A DNA stretch of 64,000 bases from assembly GCA_035306605.1 (NCBI GenBank), contig DATGNR010000078.1, one strand, 5' to 3'. Shown here one piece after another: positions 8,521 through 18,150 of the stretch (position 1 is its first letter; each line of letters starts with the position of its first letter). Made by a program: the position numbers and the translations under genes. Below the pieces are notes generated by a model. The model was not told the origin of the DNA and did not search any database. It worked only from the letters and a program-made list of their open reading frames with translations. This DNA is from Xanthomarina sp035306605. GTDB taxonomy: Bacteria > Bacteroidota > Bacteroidia > Flavobacteriales > Flavobacteriaceae.

Positions 8521-9451
8521 CTTCTTCGTTGAATTTTGAATTGTTATTTTTATTGATGTATGAATTGTCAAAAGAGTTGTCGTACTCGTCGTCTACACCC
8601 TCATTTTGAAATTTATAACTAAGCATTTTGTAATATAATTTTGCAGCCAAGAAATCTGAAGATTTTTCAGTTTCATTAGGACATAGCTCTACAATATCGA
8701 AACCTACTACATTTTTCTCTGCGAAAATTTGCTTTAAAAAATCTAAAGTTTCATACCATAAAAGTCCTCCTGGCTCTGGCGTTCCAGTACTAGGCATAAT
8801 TGAAGGATCGAATGCATCTAAATCAATTGTAATAAACACGTTTTCTGTCATTTGATCGATGGCAGAATCCATCCAAGTATCGTCTACCGCCATTTCATGT
8901 GCGAAATAAGTTTTCTCTCTATCCATAACAGTTGTTTCCACAACATCCATAGAACGAATTCCAACTTGAATTAAATTGGTAGTTTGACTAGCTTCGTAAA
9001 CAGCACAGGCATGGTTGCATTTCGTGCCTTCGTATTCTTTACGCAAATCGGCATGTGCATCAATCTGCAATACGGTTAGATTATCAAAACACTCATTAAA
9101 AGCTCTAATAGTACCAATTGAAATAGAGTGTTCACCACCAAAAGCTGTAACAAATTTATTTCTCTTAATATACTTTTTGGTAACCTGGTGTACGGCTTCT
9201 ACCATGGCTTCCGGAGAAGAGTTTTCTGTAACAGGATCGGCTAAATAAACCCCTTGCTGATACACTTCTGTGCCAGTTTCAATGTCGTAAAGCTCCATAT
9301 TTTCTGAAGCATTTAAAAAAGCTTCCGGACCTTTATCAGCTCCTTTTTGCCAGGTACTTGTTCCATCGTAAGGCACAGGAATCAAAACTATTTTTGCATT
9401 ATCTAGTTTTGAATATTCTTCTGGAATTCCAGCGTATGTCTTATTACTCAT
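8510..9451 (-). CDS. speB: Agmatinase (agmatine ureohydrolase)
   Basis: A 313-residue ureohydrolase converting agmatine to putrescine and urea. The binuclear manganese ligands are visible: GGEH108S, D131-A-H133-A-D135 and D210-L-D212 in TIDLDAFDP, with the following PSTGTPEPGG typical of agmatinases. A low-complexity Asn/Asp/Glu-rich tail (about 25 residues) follows the catalytic core and overlaps the next start. It lies 53 nt downstream of arginine decarboxylase, so the two form the ADC-to-putrescine route. Confidence 0.93.
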   Translation of the reverse strand: MSNKTYAGIPEEYSKLDNAKIVLIPVPYDGTSTWQKGADKGPEAFLNASENMELYDIETGTEVYQQGVYLADPVTENSSPEAMVEAVHQVTKKYIKRNKFVTAFGGEHSISIGTIRAFNECFDNLTVLQIDAHADLRKEYEGTKCNHACAVYEASQTTNLIQVGIRSMDVVETTVMDREKTYFAHEMAVDDTWMDSAIDQMTENVFITIDLDAFDPSIMPSTGTPEPGGLLWYETLDFLKQIFAEKNVVGFDIVELCPNETEKSSDFLAAKLYYKMLSYKFQNEGVDDEYDNSFDNSYINKNNNSKFNEEDEY

Positions 9452-9504
9452 GTTTAATATCTATTGTTTTTAAATGTAAAATGCTATTCGAGTTACTATA
9501 ATTT

Positions 9505-10914
9505 CTATTGATCACTCGTGTCATGATAACCTAAAATTTTAAGTAAGTCTTCACTTTTTTGTTGTTCACTAAATAATCTTGTAGAGAGGTTTCCATCTTC
9601 GTCTTTATCAATTAAAATATGCTTTGGCGAAGGAATTAAACAGTGTTGCAATCCTCCAAACCCTCCTATAGTTTCTTGATACGCACCGGTATTAAAGAAA
9701 CCAAGATATAAGGGTTTGTCCTTGTTATATTTTGGCAAGTAAATAGCATTCATATGCTGTTCACTGTTGTAATAATCGTCGCTATCGCAGGTTAAACCTC
9801 CTAACAACACGCGTTCATAACTCTCATACCATCTATTAATTGGCAACATTACAAAACGTTTGTTAATTGCCCAAGTATCTGGTAAAGTTGTAATGAAAGA
9901 TGAGTTAATCATGTTCCATTTTTCACGATCGTTCTGTTGTTTTTGGTAAAGCACTTCGTAAATAGCACCACCACTTTCTCCTACGGTAAAACTACCAAAT
10001 TCGGTGAAAATATTTGGCACAGGAACTTCTTCTTGTTCACAAAATGATTGAATTTGATTGATAATTTCATCAACCATATATTCGTAATCAAAATCGAATG
10101 CCAAAGAGTTTTTAATTGGAAACCCGCCTCCAATATTCAAACTATCTAACGATGGACAAATTTGCTTTAAACTAGTGTAAACTTTTAAACACTTTGTCAA
10201 CTCGTTCCAGTAATAGGCGTTATCTCTTATTCCTGTATTAATGAAGAAGTGAAGCATTTTAAGCTTAACCTTCTTGTTGTCTTTAATTTGTCTGTTATAA
10301 AATGGAACGATGTTTTTATATCCAATACCCAAACGTGAGGTATAAAACTCAAATTTTGGCTCCTCTTCTGAAGCAATACGAATTCCGATATTAAATTTAC
10401 CATTGATTTCTTGTGAAAGCAATTCTATTTCTTCGTAATTATCGATAATTGGAATACAGTTCTTTTGTCCGTTATTAATTAACCGAGCAATATTAGTTAC
10501 ATATTGGGCACGTTTAAAACCATTACTAATGATGTAGGTTTTATCTGTAATTTTCCCTTCAGCTTTTAAGCTTTCTACTATATCTATATCAAAAGCCGAA
10601 GAAGTTTCAATATGAATATCGTTTTTTAAAGCTTCATTTAAAACATGTTTAAAATGAGAACTTTTAGTGCAATAGCAATAGTGATATTTGCCTTTATACT
10701 TATGTTTTTTAATAGCTTTTGCAAACCAATCCTTGGCACGGCCAATATTATTGGAAATTTGAGGCAAATAGGTGAATTTTAATGGAGTACCATATTCTTC
10801 AACTAAAGCCATTAAATCTATATCGTGAAATTGAAGATGTTTGTCTTCAAGTTTAAATTCTTCTTGTGGAAAATAAAAAGTCTGATTGATTAAATCAATA
10901 TATCTTGTATTCAT
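9505..10914 (-). CDS. speA: Biosynthetic arginine decarboxylase, short Bacteroidota form
   Basis: A 469-residue fold-type III PLP enzyme decarboxylating arginine to agmatine. K84 in YCTKSSHF is the expected PLP lysine, and the glycine-rich phosphate loop LNIGGGFP and the C-terminal LGGLTCDSDD (catalytic Cys/Asp region of this superfamily) are present. It is shorter than the E. coli SpeA type but has the usual length of the Bacteroidota group. It is the first gene of a polyamine operon with agmatinase and the DHS homologue. Confidence 0.9.
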   Translation of the reverse strand: MNTRYIDLINQTFYFPQEEFKLEDKHLQFHDIDLMALVEEYGTPLKFTYLPQISNNIGRAKDWFAKAIKKHKYKGKYHYCYCTKSSHFKHVLNEALKNDIHIETSSAFDIDIVESLKAEGKITDKTYIISNGFKRAQYVTNIARLINNGQKNCIPIIDNYEEIELLSQEINGKFNIGIRIASEEEPKFEFYTSRLGIGYKNIVPFYNRQIKDNKKVKLKMLHFFINTGIRDNAYYWNELTKCLKVYTSLKQICPSLDSLNIGGGFPIKNSLAFDFDYEYMVDEIINQIQSFCEQEEVPVPNIFTEFGSFTVGESGGAIYEVLYQKQQNDREKWNMINSSFITTLPDTWAINKRFVMLPINRWYESYERVLLGGLTCDSDDYYNSEQHMNAIYLPKYNKDKPLYLGFFNTGAYQETIGGFGGLQHCLIPSPKHILIDKDEDGNLSTRLFSEQQKSEDLLKILGYHDTSDQ

Positions 10915-11577
10915 TATAAGTTTTTAAAAAAGTAATTATTCAAAGTTATTAAAACTAAACCTTTAAAGGTAAACAATAATGTATACAAATCAAACTTGAA
11001 TTTGACTTTGAGTTGTTGGTATAAACCCATAGTTATGCTGACTAGCATAAATGGCTATTACGGAAGATAGCTTTAAAATTCGGTTACTTAATCTGTAAGC
11101 TGCTTTTGAAAATGACTTCCAAATTTTCAAAGGCCCGAACGTAAAAACATGGTTCAAATTGTTCAGCTAATTAAGATGCAAAAGAAATGTTTTTTTTTAA
11201 AAAACTACTCACTTTTAATAAAAATATTAATCTGTTTATTTTAATAGGTTTTTAGTACTCCTGTTTGTATTTGACATTAAAATCCAAACATACTTAAGAC
11301 TAAAAATCAACACATTAAACAAACATATACAACAATTACAATCAAACAGCTCCAATGGAAACTACCGTTTTTAAAAGCCCTAAAGTACAGAACAAAAAAA
11401 ATTCATTGGACAAGTCAGTTTTAATAAGAAAACTGCTATCAATCCAATGAATTTATATTCGTTTTTTTCTTCCTCTTTAAGAAGAATATTATTTAACTCC
11501 TTCCTTTTTAAAGCACGACAAAAGAAACAACTATTCGAATTTTATTTCTAATTGTAGGTTTGTTTTAAAGAAAAGAA
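10915..11577. other. 663-bp intergenic region between two minus-strand operons
   Basis: No open frame with coding character was found on either strand. It contains the presumed promoter of the arginine decarboxylase operon on its left side, several small inverted repeats (for example TATGCT/AGCATA near 11034-11048) and the nested hairpin at 11400-11453. I recognise no riboswitch or sRNA family here. Confidence 0.5.
11400..11453 (-). terminator. Nested hairpin followed by a T-run on the minus strand
   Basis: An 11-bp outer stem (11400-11410 with 11443-11453, aattcattgga) encloses a 7-bp inner stem (cagtttt / aaaactg, 11416-11422 and 11429-11435). On the minus strand it is followed by seven T residues (11394-11400), which fits a terminator about 125 nt after the pseudouridine synthase gene. 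The long form could instead be a structured 3' UTR or small RNA. Confidence 0.55.
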
Positions 11578-12486
11578 TTATAACATTCTTAAAGTATTCA
11601 ACTCTTGTTCCGTTAGATGTTTCCAATGGCCTCTAGGAATATCCTTTTTGGTTAAGTGACCAATAGCAACACAATCCAAACTAATAATATCGTATTTCAA
11701 CTCATCGAAAATAGTTCTTATTATAGTATTTCCCGTGTTTTTAATCTTCAGTCCTATTTCTTTTTTAGAGGCACCATCTATATAGCTAATTTCTTCAACA
11801 GCTACATGCTTTCCATCTATTTTTAAACCTTCTCTAATTTTTACTAGATCTTCAAATTTTAAATTCTTATCTAATTCAATATGAAATAAACGAGCGACCC
11901 CATGTTTAGAATTAGTAAATTTCTCAACTATACTTTCATCGTTCGTAAACAAAAGCAAGCCTTTTGAATTACGTCCTAAACGTCCAATTGGTTTTATTCT
12001 TGAATCTGTTGCATTAGCAACTAAATCCATAACGGTTCTACCTTTGCCTTCTGCAGTGGTTGTGGCAAAACCTTTTGGTTTATTAAGTAAAACGTATGCT
12101 TTCTTTTCAGGATTTACACGTCTACCATCGTAACGAACATCATCGGCCAATTTTACCTTATAACCCATTTCGGTTACAACTTTTCCATTAACAGATACTA
12201 AACCAATAGCTATATGCTCATCGGCTTCTCTACGGGAGCAAATCCCAGAATTAGCAATGTATTTATTTAAACGAATCTCATCTGGATTCGATTTTTTTGG
12301 TGCTGCTTTTTTCTCAACCTGAGGTTTTGATGTAGCAAATTTCTGCTTGTTTACCGGCGCATTTCCTCTTGCAAAGCTTTTTCCTTTCTCAGAACTACCA
12401 CCTCTACTCGACTGGTTAGCTCCTCCCTTTTGCTGTCCTCTTCCTGAAGATTTCCCTTTACTACTGCTACCTTGATTTCTACTCAT
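11578..12486 (-). CDS. RsuA/RluB-family pseudouridine synthase homologue lacking the catalytic Asp
   Basis: A 302-residue protein: a Ser/Gly/Lys/Gln-rich basic disordered N-terminus (residues 1-68), an S4 RNA-binding domain (IRLNKYIANSGICSRREA), and the RsuA/RluB catalytic domain. The hallmark GRLD motif reads P-I-G-R-L-G171-R-N-S-K-G-L-L-L-F; codon 11974-11976 is GGA on the coding strand where a GAY codon for the nucleophilic aspartate is expected. The rest of the fold appears intact, so it may be an RNA-binding pseudo-enzyme. It precedes the UbiA gene by about 100 nt in the reverse map, with a small hairpin in its 5' leader. Confidence 0.85.
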   Translation of the reverse strand: MSRNQGSSSKGKSSGRGQQKGGANQSSRGGSSEKGKSFARGNAPVNKQKFATSKPQVEKKAAPKKSNPDEIRLNKYIANSGICSRREADEHIAIGLVSVNGKVVTEMGYKVKLADDVRYDGRRVNPEKKAYVLLNKPKGFATTTAEGKGRTVMDLVANATDSRIKPIGRLGRNSKGLLLFTNDESIVEKFTNSKHGVARLFHIELDKNLKFEDLVKIREGLKIDGKHVAVEEISYIDGASKKEIGLKIKNTGNTIIRTIFDELKYDIISLDCVAIGHLTKKDIPRGHWKHLTEQELNTLRML

Positions 12487-12591
12487 AATCTTTTCCCAAA
12501 AAACTGGGAGTCTTTTTTAATTAAAATATACTAAATTTCTCCGCAAAGATACAGAAAGACCTATTGCTTTCAATCATCTAAATAACAATTC

Positions 12592-13494
12592 TTAAATTCT
12601 ATTAAGCACTAAATCAATATTTATAAGCATAATACTGAAAACACCTGCTACAATAATAAATTTTAAAATGTTATGTAAAATTAAATAATGTGCTTTTGTT
12701 TTTGAAGTCCAAAGAAGAAAAATAAATACAACCAACAATAAAACACTTAAGTAAAAGAAGTAACTCATCTGTCCCACGTTAAAGTGAAACAACAAAAAAT
12801 ATGCAGGAATGGTGGTTAAAAGCGCCAAAACAGATAGCATAACCTTTGAAACATTTTCGCCATAAACTATAGGAATGGTGTGATATTTCAACACTAAATC
12901 TCCTTTTATGTTTTCTAAATCTTTGGTCAGCTCTCTCATAGAAATAATTAAAAACAAATAGGCCGCATGGACAAAAATAACATGCTCGAAATTTTTGTAA
13001 TACATAAAAATAGCGAAAAATGGAGTAATGGTTAAAACAGCTGAAGTTAAATTTCCAATAAATGGGAGTTTTTTTAATTTATGTGAATAAAACCAAATAC
13101 CAAATATGTAAAGCGAAAAGAAAATAACGGTTCTAAACGACACATAACTAGCCATAACTACTGCCACAAAATTAAGTACGAAATACAATGACAATTTTGT
13201 ATTCTGACTGACAAGCCTGTCTAATTTAGACTTATGAGGGCGATTGATTAAATCCTTTTCCGAATCGTAGAAATTATTAATAATGTAACCTCCTGCAATG
13301 GTTGCAGCAGATGCTAAGACTAAAATTAATAGGTATAAATCTAAAACCACTTCCCTTAAAGGCAAGTCGTGTGCAAGTATATAGATAGAAGTTAAATATT
13401 GAGCAATTACTACAATAAGGATATTGTATCCTCTAACAACAGAAAACATGCTAAAAAACTTGAGTAGAATGTGTTTCTGTCTTCTGGTTAACAT
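12592..13494 (-). CDS. UbiA-family prenyltransferase (geranylgeranylglycerol-phosphate prenyltransferase-like)
   Basis: A 300-residue integral membrane protein with about eight helices. The first prenyl-diphosphate/Mg motif is N73-N-F-Y-D77-S-E-K-D81-L-I-N-R-P and the second is RELTKDLENIKGD (about residues 186-198). It attaches an isoprenoid chain to a polar acceptor; in Bacteroidota genes of this subgroup sit beside mevalonate genes, as here. The acceptor (glycerol phosphate lipid, quinone ring or other) is not decided by sequence. Confidence 0.87.
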   Translation of the reverse strand: MLTRRQKHILLKFFSMFSVVRGYNILIVVIAQYLTSIYILAHDLPLREVVLDLYLLILVLASAATIAGGYIINNFYDSEKDLINRPHKSKLDRLVSQNTKLSLYFVLNFVAVVMASYVSFRTVIFFSLYIFGIWFYSHKLKKLPFIGNLTSAVLTITPFFAIFMYYKNFEHVIFVHAAYLFLIISMRELTKDLENIKGDLVLKYHTIPIVYGENVSKVMLSVLALLTTIPAYFLLFHFNVGQMSYFFYLSVLLLVVFIFLLWTSKTKAHYLILHNILKFIIVAGVFSIMLINIDLVLNRI

Positions 13495-13550
13495 GTATAC
13501 CTAAAGTAAAGTAAAACTATTTGTAGAATTCCTCGTCTAAAAAGATTTGT

Positions 13551-14480
13551 TTAGAAATTATAAACGACTTCTAAATTGTAATCTTTAAGAGATTTTTTTG
13601 CCTTTTCAATATCTTCGGTAAAGCCAAGGATATATCCACCACCACCTGAACCACAAAGCTTTAAGTAGTAATCATTTGTTTCGATACCTTTTTTCCAAAG
13701 CTCATGAAACTGCTGTGGAATCATAGGTTTAAAATGGTTTAATACCACTTTCGATAATTTTTTAGTATTGCCAAATAGGGATTTAATATCTCCTTTTAAA
13801 AAGTCATCTACACACGCATCAGTATGTTTTATAAACTGATTTTTCAGCATATTTCTAAACCCTTCCTGTTTCATGTTTTCCATAAAAATACTCACCATTG
13901 GAGCAGTTTCACCAGTAATTCCGCTGTCAATTAAAAAAACCGCATTTTTCCCTTCTGAATTTTGTGAAGGAATTCCTGTGGCTTCAATATTATCATTGGA
14001 AAGGATAAGAATTGGAATGCTTAAATAACTATTTAAAGGATCTAAACCTGAAGATTTTCCATGGAAAAAAGATTCCATTTCAGAAAAAATCGATTTTAAT
14101 TTTAATAACTTTTCTCTAGTTAAGTTCTCTAAAACGGTAATTTTTTCGAAGGCATATTGATCGTAAATAGCAGCAACTAAGGCACCACTACTTCCCACCC
14201 CATAACCTTGCGGAATAGAAGAATCAAAATACATACCTGCGTCAACATCTTCTTCTAATTTATCAAAATCGAAACTCACTAAGTTAGCATCAACCGTTTT
14301 AAGGTATTTAACAAAGCGCTTCAAACTTTCATTGGACTTTTTTGCTACTTCAGACGTACTGCCTTCCATTTTTAAAGCACCATTATAAAAATTATAAGGT
14401 ATTGATAAGCCTTTGGAATCTTTAATGATTCCATATTCTCCAAAGAGTAATATTTTTGAGTAAAAAAGGGGTCCTTTCAT
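13551..14480 (-). CDS. Mevalonate kinase-like GHMP kinase
   Basis: About 309 residues phosphorylating mevalonate, the step before the decarboxylase encoded upstream. It has the GHMP substrate motif near the N-terminus (YSKILLFGEYGI), the phosphate loop PQGYGVGSSGALVAA and the C-terminal GSGGGGYILGF. The ATG at 14480 is preferred; the longer frame from TTG at 14528 adds 16 unconserved residues. Phosphomevalonate kinase is the alternative within the same superfamily, but pairing with mvaD and the FGEYGI start favour mevalonate kinase. Confidence 0.82.
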   Translation of the reverse strand: MKGPLFYSKILLFGEYGIIKDSKGLSIPYNFYNGALKMEGSTSEVAKKSNESLKRFVKYLKTVDANLVSFDFDKLEEDVDAGMYFDSSIPQGYGVGSSGALVAAIYDQYAFEKITVLENLTREKLLKLKSIFSEMESFFHGKSSGLDPLNSYLSIPILILSNDNIEATGIPSQNSEGKNAVFLIDSGITGETAPMVSIFMENMKQEGFRNMLKNQFIKHTDACVDDFLKGDIKSLFGNTKKLSKVVLNHFKPMIPQQFHELWKKGIETNDYYLKLCGSGGGGYILGFTEDIEKAKKSLKDYNLEVVYNF

Positions 14481-14543
14481 AAAATAGTGTTCAGTCTCAG
14501 TGCGAAGTAATCCGCAACCTTCATTCAAATATACGTAATAATA

Positions 14544-15623
14544 TTATAATTGGTTTGCACCAAATCCAATTTGGTCACAAATATATTGCTCGTTTTGACA
14601 ATATGCAACTAATTCATTCTTAATGAAGTCTAAGATAACCTTAGCTTCCTTTTTAGGATAAAGTACATGCACATTTGCTCCGGCATCCAAAGTAAATCCA
14701 ATATGCAAACCTGTATCTTCTCTAAAACTCCAGATTTTATTGATGATTTCAAGTGTGTTTGGTTTCATTAAAATAAAATATGGCATGCTTGTCATCATCA
14801 TAGCATGAAGCGTTAATGCTTCACTTTCTATCAAGGCAATAAATTTATCTAAATCCCCCGACTCCAATATCGGCTTTAGTTTTTCAAGATGATCATGAGC
14901 CTGCTTAAACCGATTTTTGGCATAAGGATGATCATGCATTAAATTATGACCAACCGTACTGCTTACTTGTTTTTCGCCTTTATCTACTAGCAAAATAGTG
15001 TCTTGATATTCCTTGAAATTGTCATGAACCTGGTACGGATATTTCGTGCCAAACAAATCGCTACTTCCGGATATAACATCTGTATCTCCCCAAACTATAA
15101 CATCACCTTCAATACTTCTACAAGCAGATCCCGAGCCTAATCGTGCTAGAAAGGATGCTTTTTTATTGAAATATTCATCTGTCACTTCAGGATTTAACTG
15201 TTTTTCTATACTCATTAGACACAAAGCTAAAGCACTCATACCTGAAGCAGAAGAAGCAATACCTGAACTATGTGGGAACGTATTAGAAGTTTCAATTTTA
15301 AAATGAAAATCCTTTAAAAAAGGTAGATAAGGTTCTACTCTCTTAAAAAAGGTGTCAATTTTTGGTTTAAAATCATCCTTTTTCTTTCCATCTAAAAAAA
15401 CTTCAAATGAGAAATTAGTAGAATCCTCAATTCGAGAATAAGAAAGTGTTGTAATTGTTTTACAGTGATTCAAAGTAAAACTAATGGATGGATTTGCCGG
15501 AATTTGGTTTTCCTTCTTTCCCCAGTATTTTACTAAGGCTATATTACTTGGAGATTCCCAAGTAACTGTTCCATTTTCTATTTTAGACTTAGATGCTTGT
15601 GGAATAAAATCTTGTTCGCTCAT
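14544..15623 (-). CDS. mvaD: Diphosphomevalonate decarboxylase
   Basis: A 359-residue GHMP-superfamily enzyme making isopentenyl diphosphate from diphosphomevalonate. Landmarks are SNIALVKYWGKKE, the P-loop HSSGIASSASGMSALAL, SGSACRSI and the late TLDAGANVHVLY. It is the first gene of a mevalonate operon continuing into the kinase and UbiA genes, which supports isoprenoid synthesis through mevalonate rather than MEP in this organism. Confidence 0.93.
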   Translation of the reverse strand: MSEQDFIPQASKSKIENGTVTWESPSNIALVKYWGKKENQIPANPSISFTLNHCKTITTLSYSRIEDSTNFSFEVFLDGKKKDDFKPKIDTFFKRVEPYLPFLKDFHFKIETSNTFPHSSGIASSASGMSALALCLMSIEKQLNPEVTDEYFNKKASFLARLGSGSACRSIEGDVIVWGDTDVISGSSDLFGTKYPYQVHDNFKEYQDTILLVDKGEKQVSSTVGHNLMHDHPYAKNRFKQAHDHLEKLKPILESGDLDKFIALIESEALTLHAMMMTSMPYFILMKPNTLEIINKIWSFREDTGLHIGFTLDAGANVHVLYPKKEAKVILDFIKNELVAYCQNEQYICDQIGFGANQL

Positions 15624-15715
15624 ACTGCTAGTAAGGTGACAAAAACTGCTTTAAGGACAATTTTTAAATTTGCTTGTTTCTTATTTGCAAAAATAGGAAA
15701 TATCTAAAGGTCTTT

Positions 15716-16255
15716 TTAATTTATCAACGACATTGCCATTAATTTTAGCATAGTTTTATAATTTCTAGCCGTGGCAAATGTGTTTAACTTTCGTTCAAAA
15801 AAGTTTACATTGAATTTAGCTTGACCAAAACCTTTTTCTGAGAAGAAATAAATACAATCCTTAATAATTTTATATGTTTCGCCTTCATAAACCTTTTCCG
15901 ACACGGTTTTCACTAAATTATCCTCTGATAAATCATGTAGCATGATAAAGTAACTATTCTTTTTTTGTTCTTCTGAAAATGGGCAGCTTTCAAAAATACG
16001 CTGTAGTTCCAACCTTGTCTTTACTAAAACAGATACTTCAAATCCAAAATGTTTTAGAATGGCATTTTTTATAATTTCCTCTATTTTAAGAAGGTTCTTT
16101 TCTGAAGATTGTAAAATAACATTCCCGCTTTGTATATAGGTTTGTATGTTTTTAAAATTAGAGGTTGCAAGTAATTCCCGTAAATCAGCCATAGGCACTT
16201 TTTTATGACCACCCACGTTAATTCCTTTTAAAAGTACGATGTAAGTATGTATCAC
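15716..16255 (-). CDS. DUF1697 family protein
   Basis: A 179-residue soluble protein with the family start YIVLLKGINVGGHKKVPMA and the segment YIQSGNVIL that define DUF1697. The function of the family is not known. The start codon is GTG at 16255 and overlaps the preceding stop as GTGA, so it is coupled to the flavoprotein gene upstream. Confidence 0.85.
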   Translation of the reverse strand: MIHTYIVLLKGINVGGHKKVPMADLRELLATSNFKNIQTYIQSGNVILQSSEKNLLKIEEIIKNAILKHFGFEVSVLVKTRLELQRIFESCPFSEEQKKNSYFIMLHDLSEDNLVKTVSEKVYEGETYKIIKDCIYFFSEKGFGQAKFNVNFFERKLNTFATARNYKTMLKLMAMSLIN

Positions 16256-17463
16256 TTTGAAATGGATTTAGCTACAATATAAGCTCCCGTCCAAGCATTT
16301 TGAAAGTTAAACCCTCCTGTTACAGCATCGACATTAATTACCTCTCCGGCTAGATAAAGATTATTATGAAGCTTACTTTCGAATGTTTTAAAATTAATTT
16401 CTTTTAAATCGACCCCTCCTGCAGTAACAAACTCTTCTTTAAACGTACTTTTCCCATCCACTTGAAAAACAGCCTGAGTTATTTGGGACGCTAAGGTTTC
16501 CAATTGATGCTTGTTTACGTCGGCCCAACGAACTTCCTGATCCAGATCCGAGGCTAAAACTAGCTTTTGCCATAATCGTTTTGGCAAATCGAATTGTGTG
16601 GACTTAAAAACAGTTTTCTTCGCTAATTCCTGTTTTAACTGCTTCAATTGCTCCAAACAATCTTCAAAGGATTGCCTGATAAAATTAACCTCAATTTCAA
16701 ACTTATATTCACGTTTAGCTAATTCAATGGCTCCAAAAGCCGATAGTTTTAAAATAGCTGGAGCGCTCATGCCAACATGGGTAATAAGCAAAGGACCTTC
16801 ACTCCATAAATCTGTTCCTAGAACTTTCACCTCAACATTAAGAGCGACTACTCCAGGAATATCTTTAATACGTTCATCTTTAATATCAAAAGTAAAAAGC
16901 GATGGAACGGGCTGCGAAATAGTATGACCTAACACTTCAAGAAGCTTCCATATTTTAGGATTACTACCTGTAGCTATCACTAATTTTTCAGTAGTAAAGA
17001 CACCTTGTGAAGTATCTAAACTCCAAACATCTCCTTCTTTATTAATAGTTTTTAAAGCATGGTTATACAAAACCTCAACTTTTTGTTTCTTAGCTTCATT
17101 TAAAAAACAATCGATAATGGTTTGTGAGGAATTAGACTCTGGAAACATCCGACCATCATCTTCAATTTTAAGGGCAACACCTCGCTTTTCAAACCATTCA
17201 ATGGTATCTCCAGTCATAAATTGATGGAACGGGCCTAATAATTCCTTTTCACCACGCGGATAATGAAGCACTAATTCTTGTGGATCAAATTCTGCATGAG
17301 TTACGTTACATCGTCCGCCTCCAGAAATTTTTACCTTTTGTAGCCCTTCTTTACCTCGTTCAAGTATAGCAACACTTAATGTTGGATTTTGCTCAGCTAT
17401 ATTTATACCAGCAAAAAAGCCTGCTGCTCCTCCTCCAATTATTATTACATCAAATTTTTTCAT
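16252..17463 (-). CDS. HI0933/YhiN-family NAD(P)/FAD-dependent oxidoreductase
   Basis: A 403-residue flavoprotein with the N-terminal FAD Rossmann motif IIIGGGAAGFFAGINIAE, the family signature KISGGGRCNVTH, a second dinucleotide strand KLVIATGSNP and the C-terminal LYLAGEVINVDAVTGGFN. The physiological reaction of the HI0933 family is not established. It overlaps the GDPD gene upstream and the DUF1697 gene downstream by 4 nt each, forming a tightly coupled run. Confidence 0.9.
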   Translation of the reverse strand: MKKFDVIIIGGGAAGFFAGINIAEQNPTLSVAILERGKEGLQKVKISGGGRCNVTHAEFDPQELVLHYPRGEKELLGPFHQFMTGDTIEWFEKRGVALKIEDDGRMFPESNSSQTIIDCFLNEAKKQKVEVLYNHALKTINKEGDVWSLDTSQGVFTTEKLVIATGSNPKIWKLLEVLGHTISQPVPSLFTFDIKDERIKDIPGVVALNVEVKVLGTDLWSEGPLLITHVGMSAPAILKLSAFGAIELAKREYKFEIEVNFIRQSFEDCLEQLKQLKQELAKKTVFKSTQFDLPKRLWQKLVLASDLDQEVRWADVNKHQLETLASQITQAVFQVDGKSTFKEEFVTAGGVDLKEINFKTFESKLHNNLYLAGEVINVDAVTGGFNFQNAWTGAYIVAKSISK

Positions 17464-18149
17464 AAATAATCTGGAACGTCTGAAATGATACCATCAACCT
17501 CATAGCTCTTCATACGTTTTATGGTTTCTTCATTGTTAACCGTCCAAGTAAATACTTTATAACCTTCGGTTTGTGCACGTTTAACATTGTCTTTAGTTAA
17601 TAAAGCAAAATTAGGATGAATGGCTACTGCCTGAATAGTTTTCGCGAATTCCATAGCTTCAGTTACACTTGCTTTAGTTAAAACTCCTAAGGGAATTTGT
17701 TCATCTTTTTTAAAAACACCTTCTAATTCATGATGCTGAAAACTGGACACAATAAAATCGTTATATAACCATCCCTTTTCTTTGATGTATTTCTGTATAA
17801 CTTCTGAAGTTTTAATGGCAGTACCTCTCCCTTTTAATTCAATATTTAAAAAACATTTTTTATCTATTACTTCAAGGACTTCTTCTAAGCTTGGAATTGA
17901 AAATTCGTTATTCACTTTCAATTTCTTTAATTCTGAAAGCGAATGTTTTCCAACTTCACCTGTGCCATTCGTCATTCTATCTAAGGTGAAATCATGAAAC
18001 ACAACCAATTCTCCAGACGCACAGACATGCACGTCTATTTCAATTCCATCTACGCCGAAATCCAATGCCTTTTGAATGGATTCCAAAGTGTTTTCAGCTA
18101 AGTAACCTTTAGCTCCTCGATGCCCTATTTTTAAACAAGAATAAGCCAT
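17460..18149 (-). CDS. Glycerophosphodiester phosphodiesterase family protein
   Basis: A 229-residue TIM-barrel GDPD that hydrolyses glycerophosphodiesters to an alcohol and glycerol-3-phosphate. The catalytic and metal residues appear in IGHRGAKGYLAENTLES, IEIDVH and VVFHDFTLDR, with the second acid in NIELKG. There is no signal peptide, so it should be cytoplasmic. It lies 1 nt after the thioesterase gene and overlaps the flavoprotein gene by 4 nt. Confidence 0.92.
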   Translation of the reverse strand: MAYSCLKIGHRGAKGYLAENTLESIQKALDFGVDGIEIDVHVCASGELVVFHDFTLDRMTNGTGEVGKHSLSELKKLKVNNEFSIPSLEEVLEVIDKKCFLNIELKGRGTAIKTSEVIQKYIKEKGWLYNDFIVSSFQHHELEGVFKKDEQIPLGVLTKASVTEAMEFAKTIQAVAIHPNFALLTKDNVKRAQTEGYKVFTWTVNNEETIKRMKSYEVDGIISDVPDYL

Positions 18150-18150
18150 T

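Noticed and set aside
12494..12509. Hairpin in the 5' leader of the pseudouridine synthase gene, considered as a terminator or riboswitch
   Set aside because: Only a 5-bp stem; the T-run is on the opposite strand, and no known riboswitch pattern matches.
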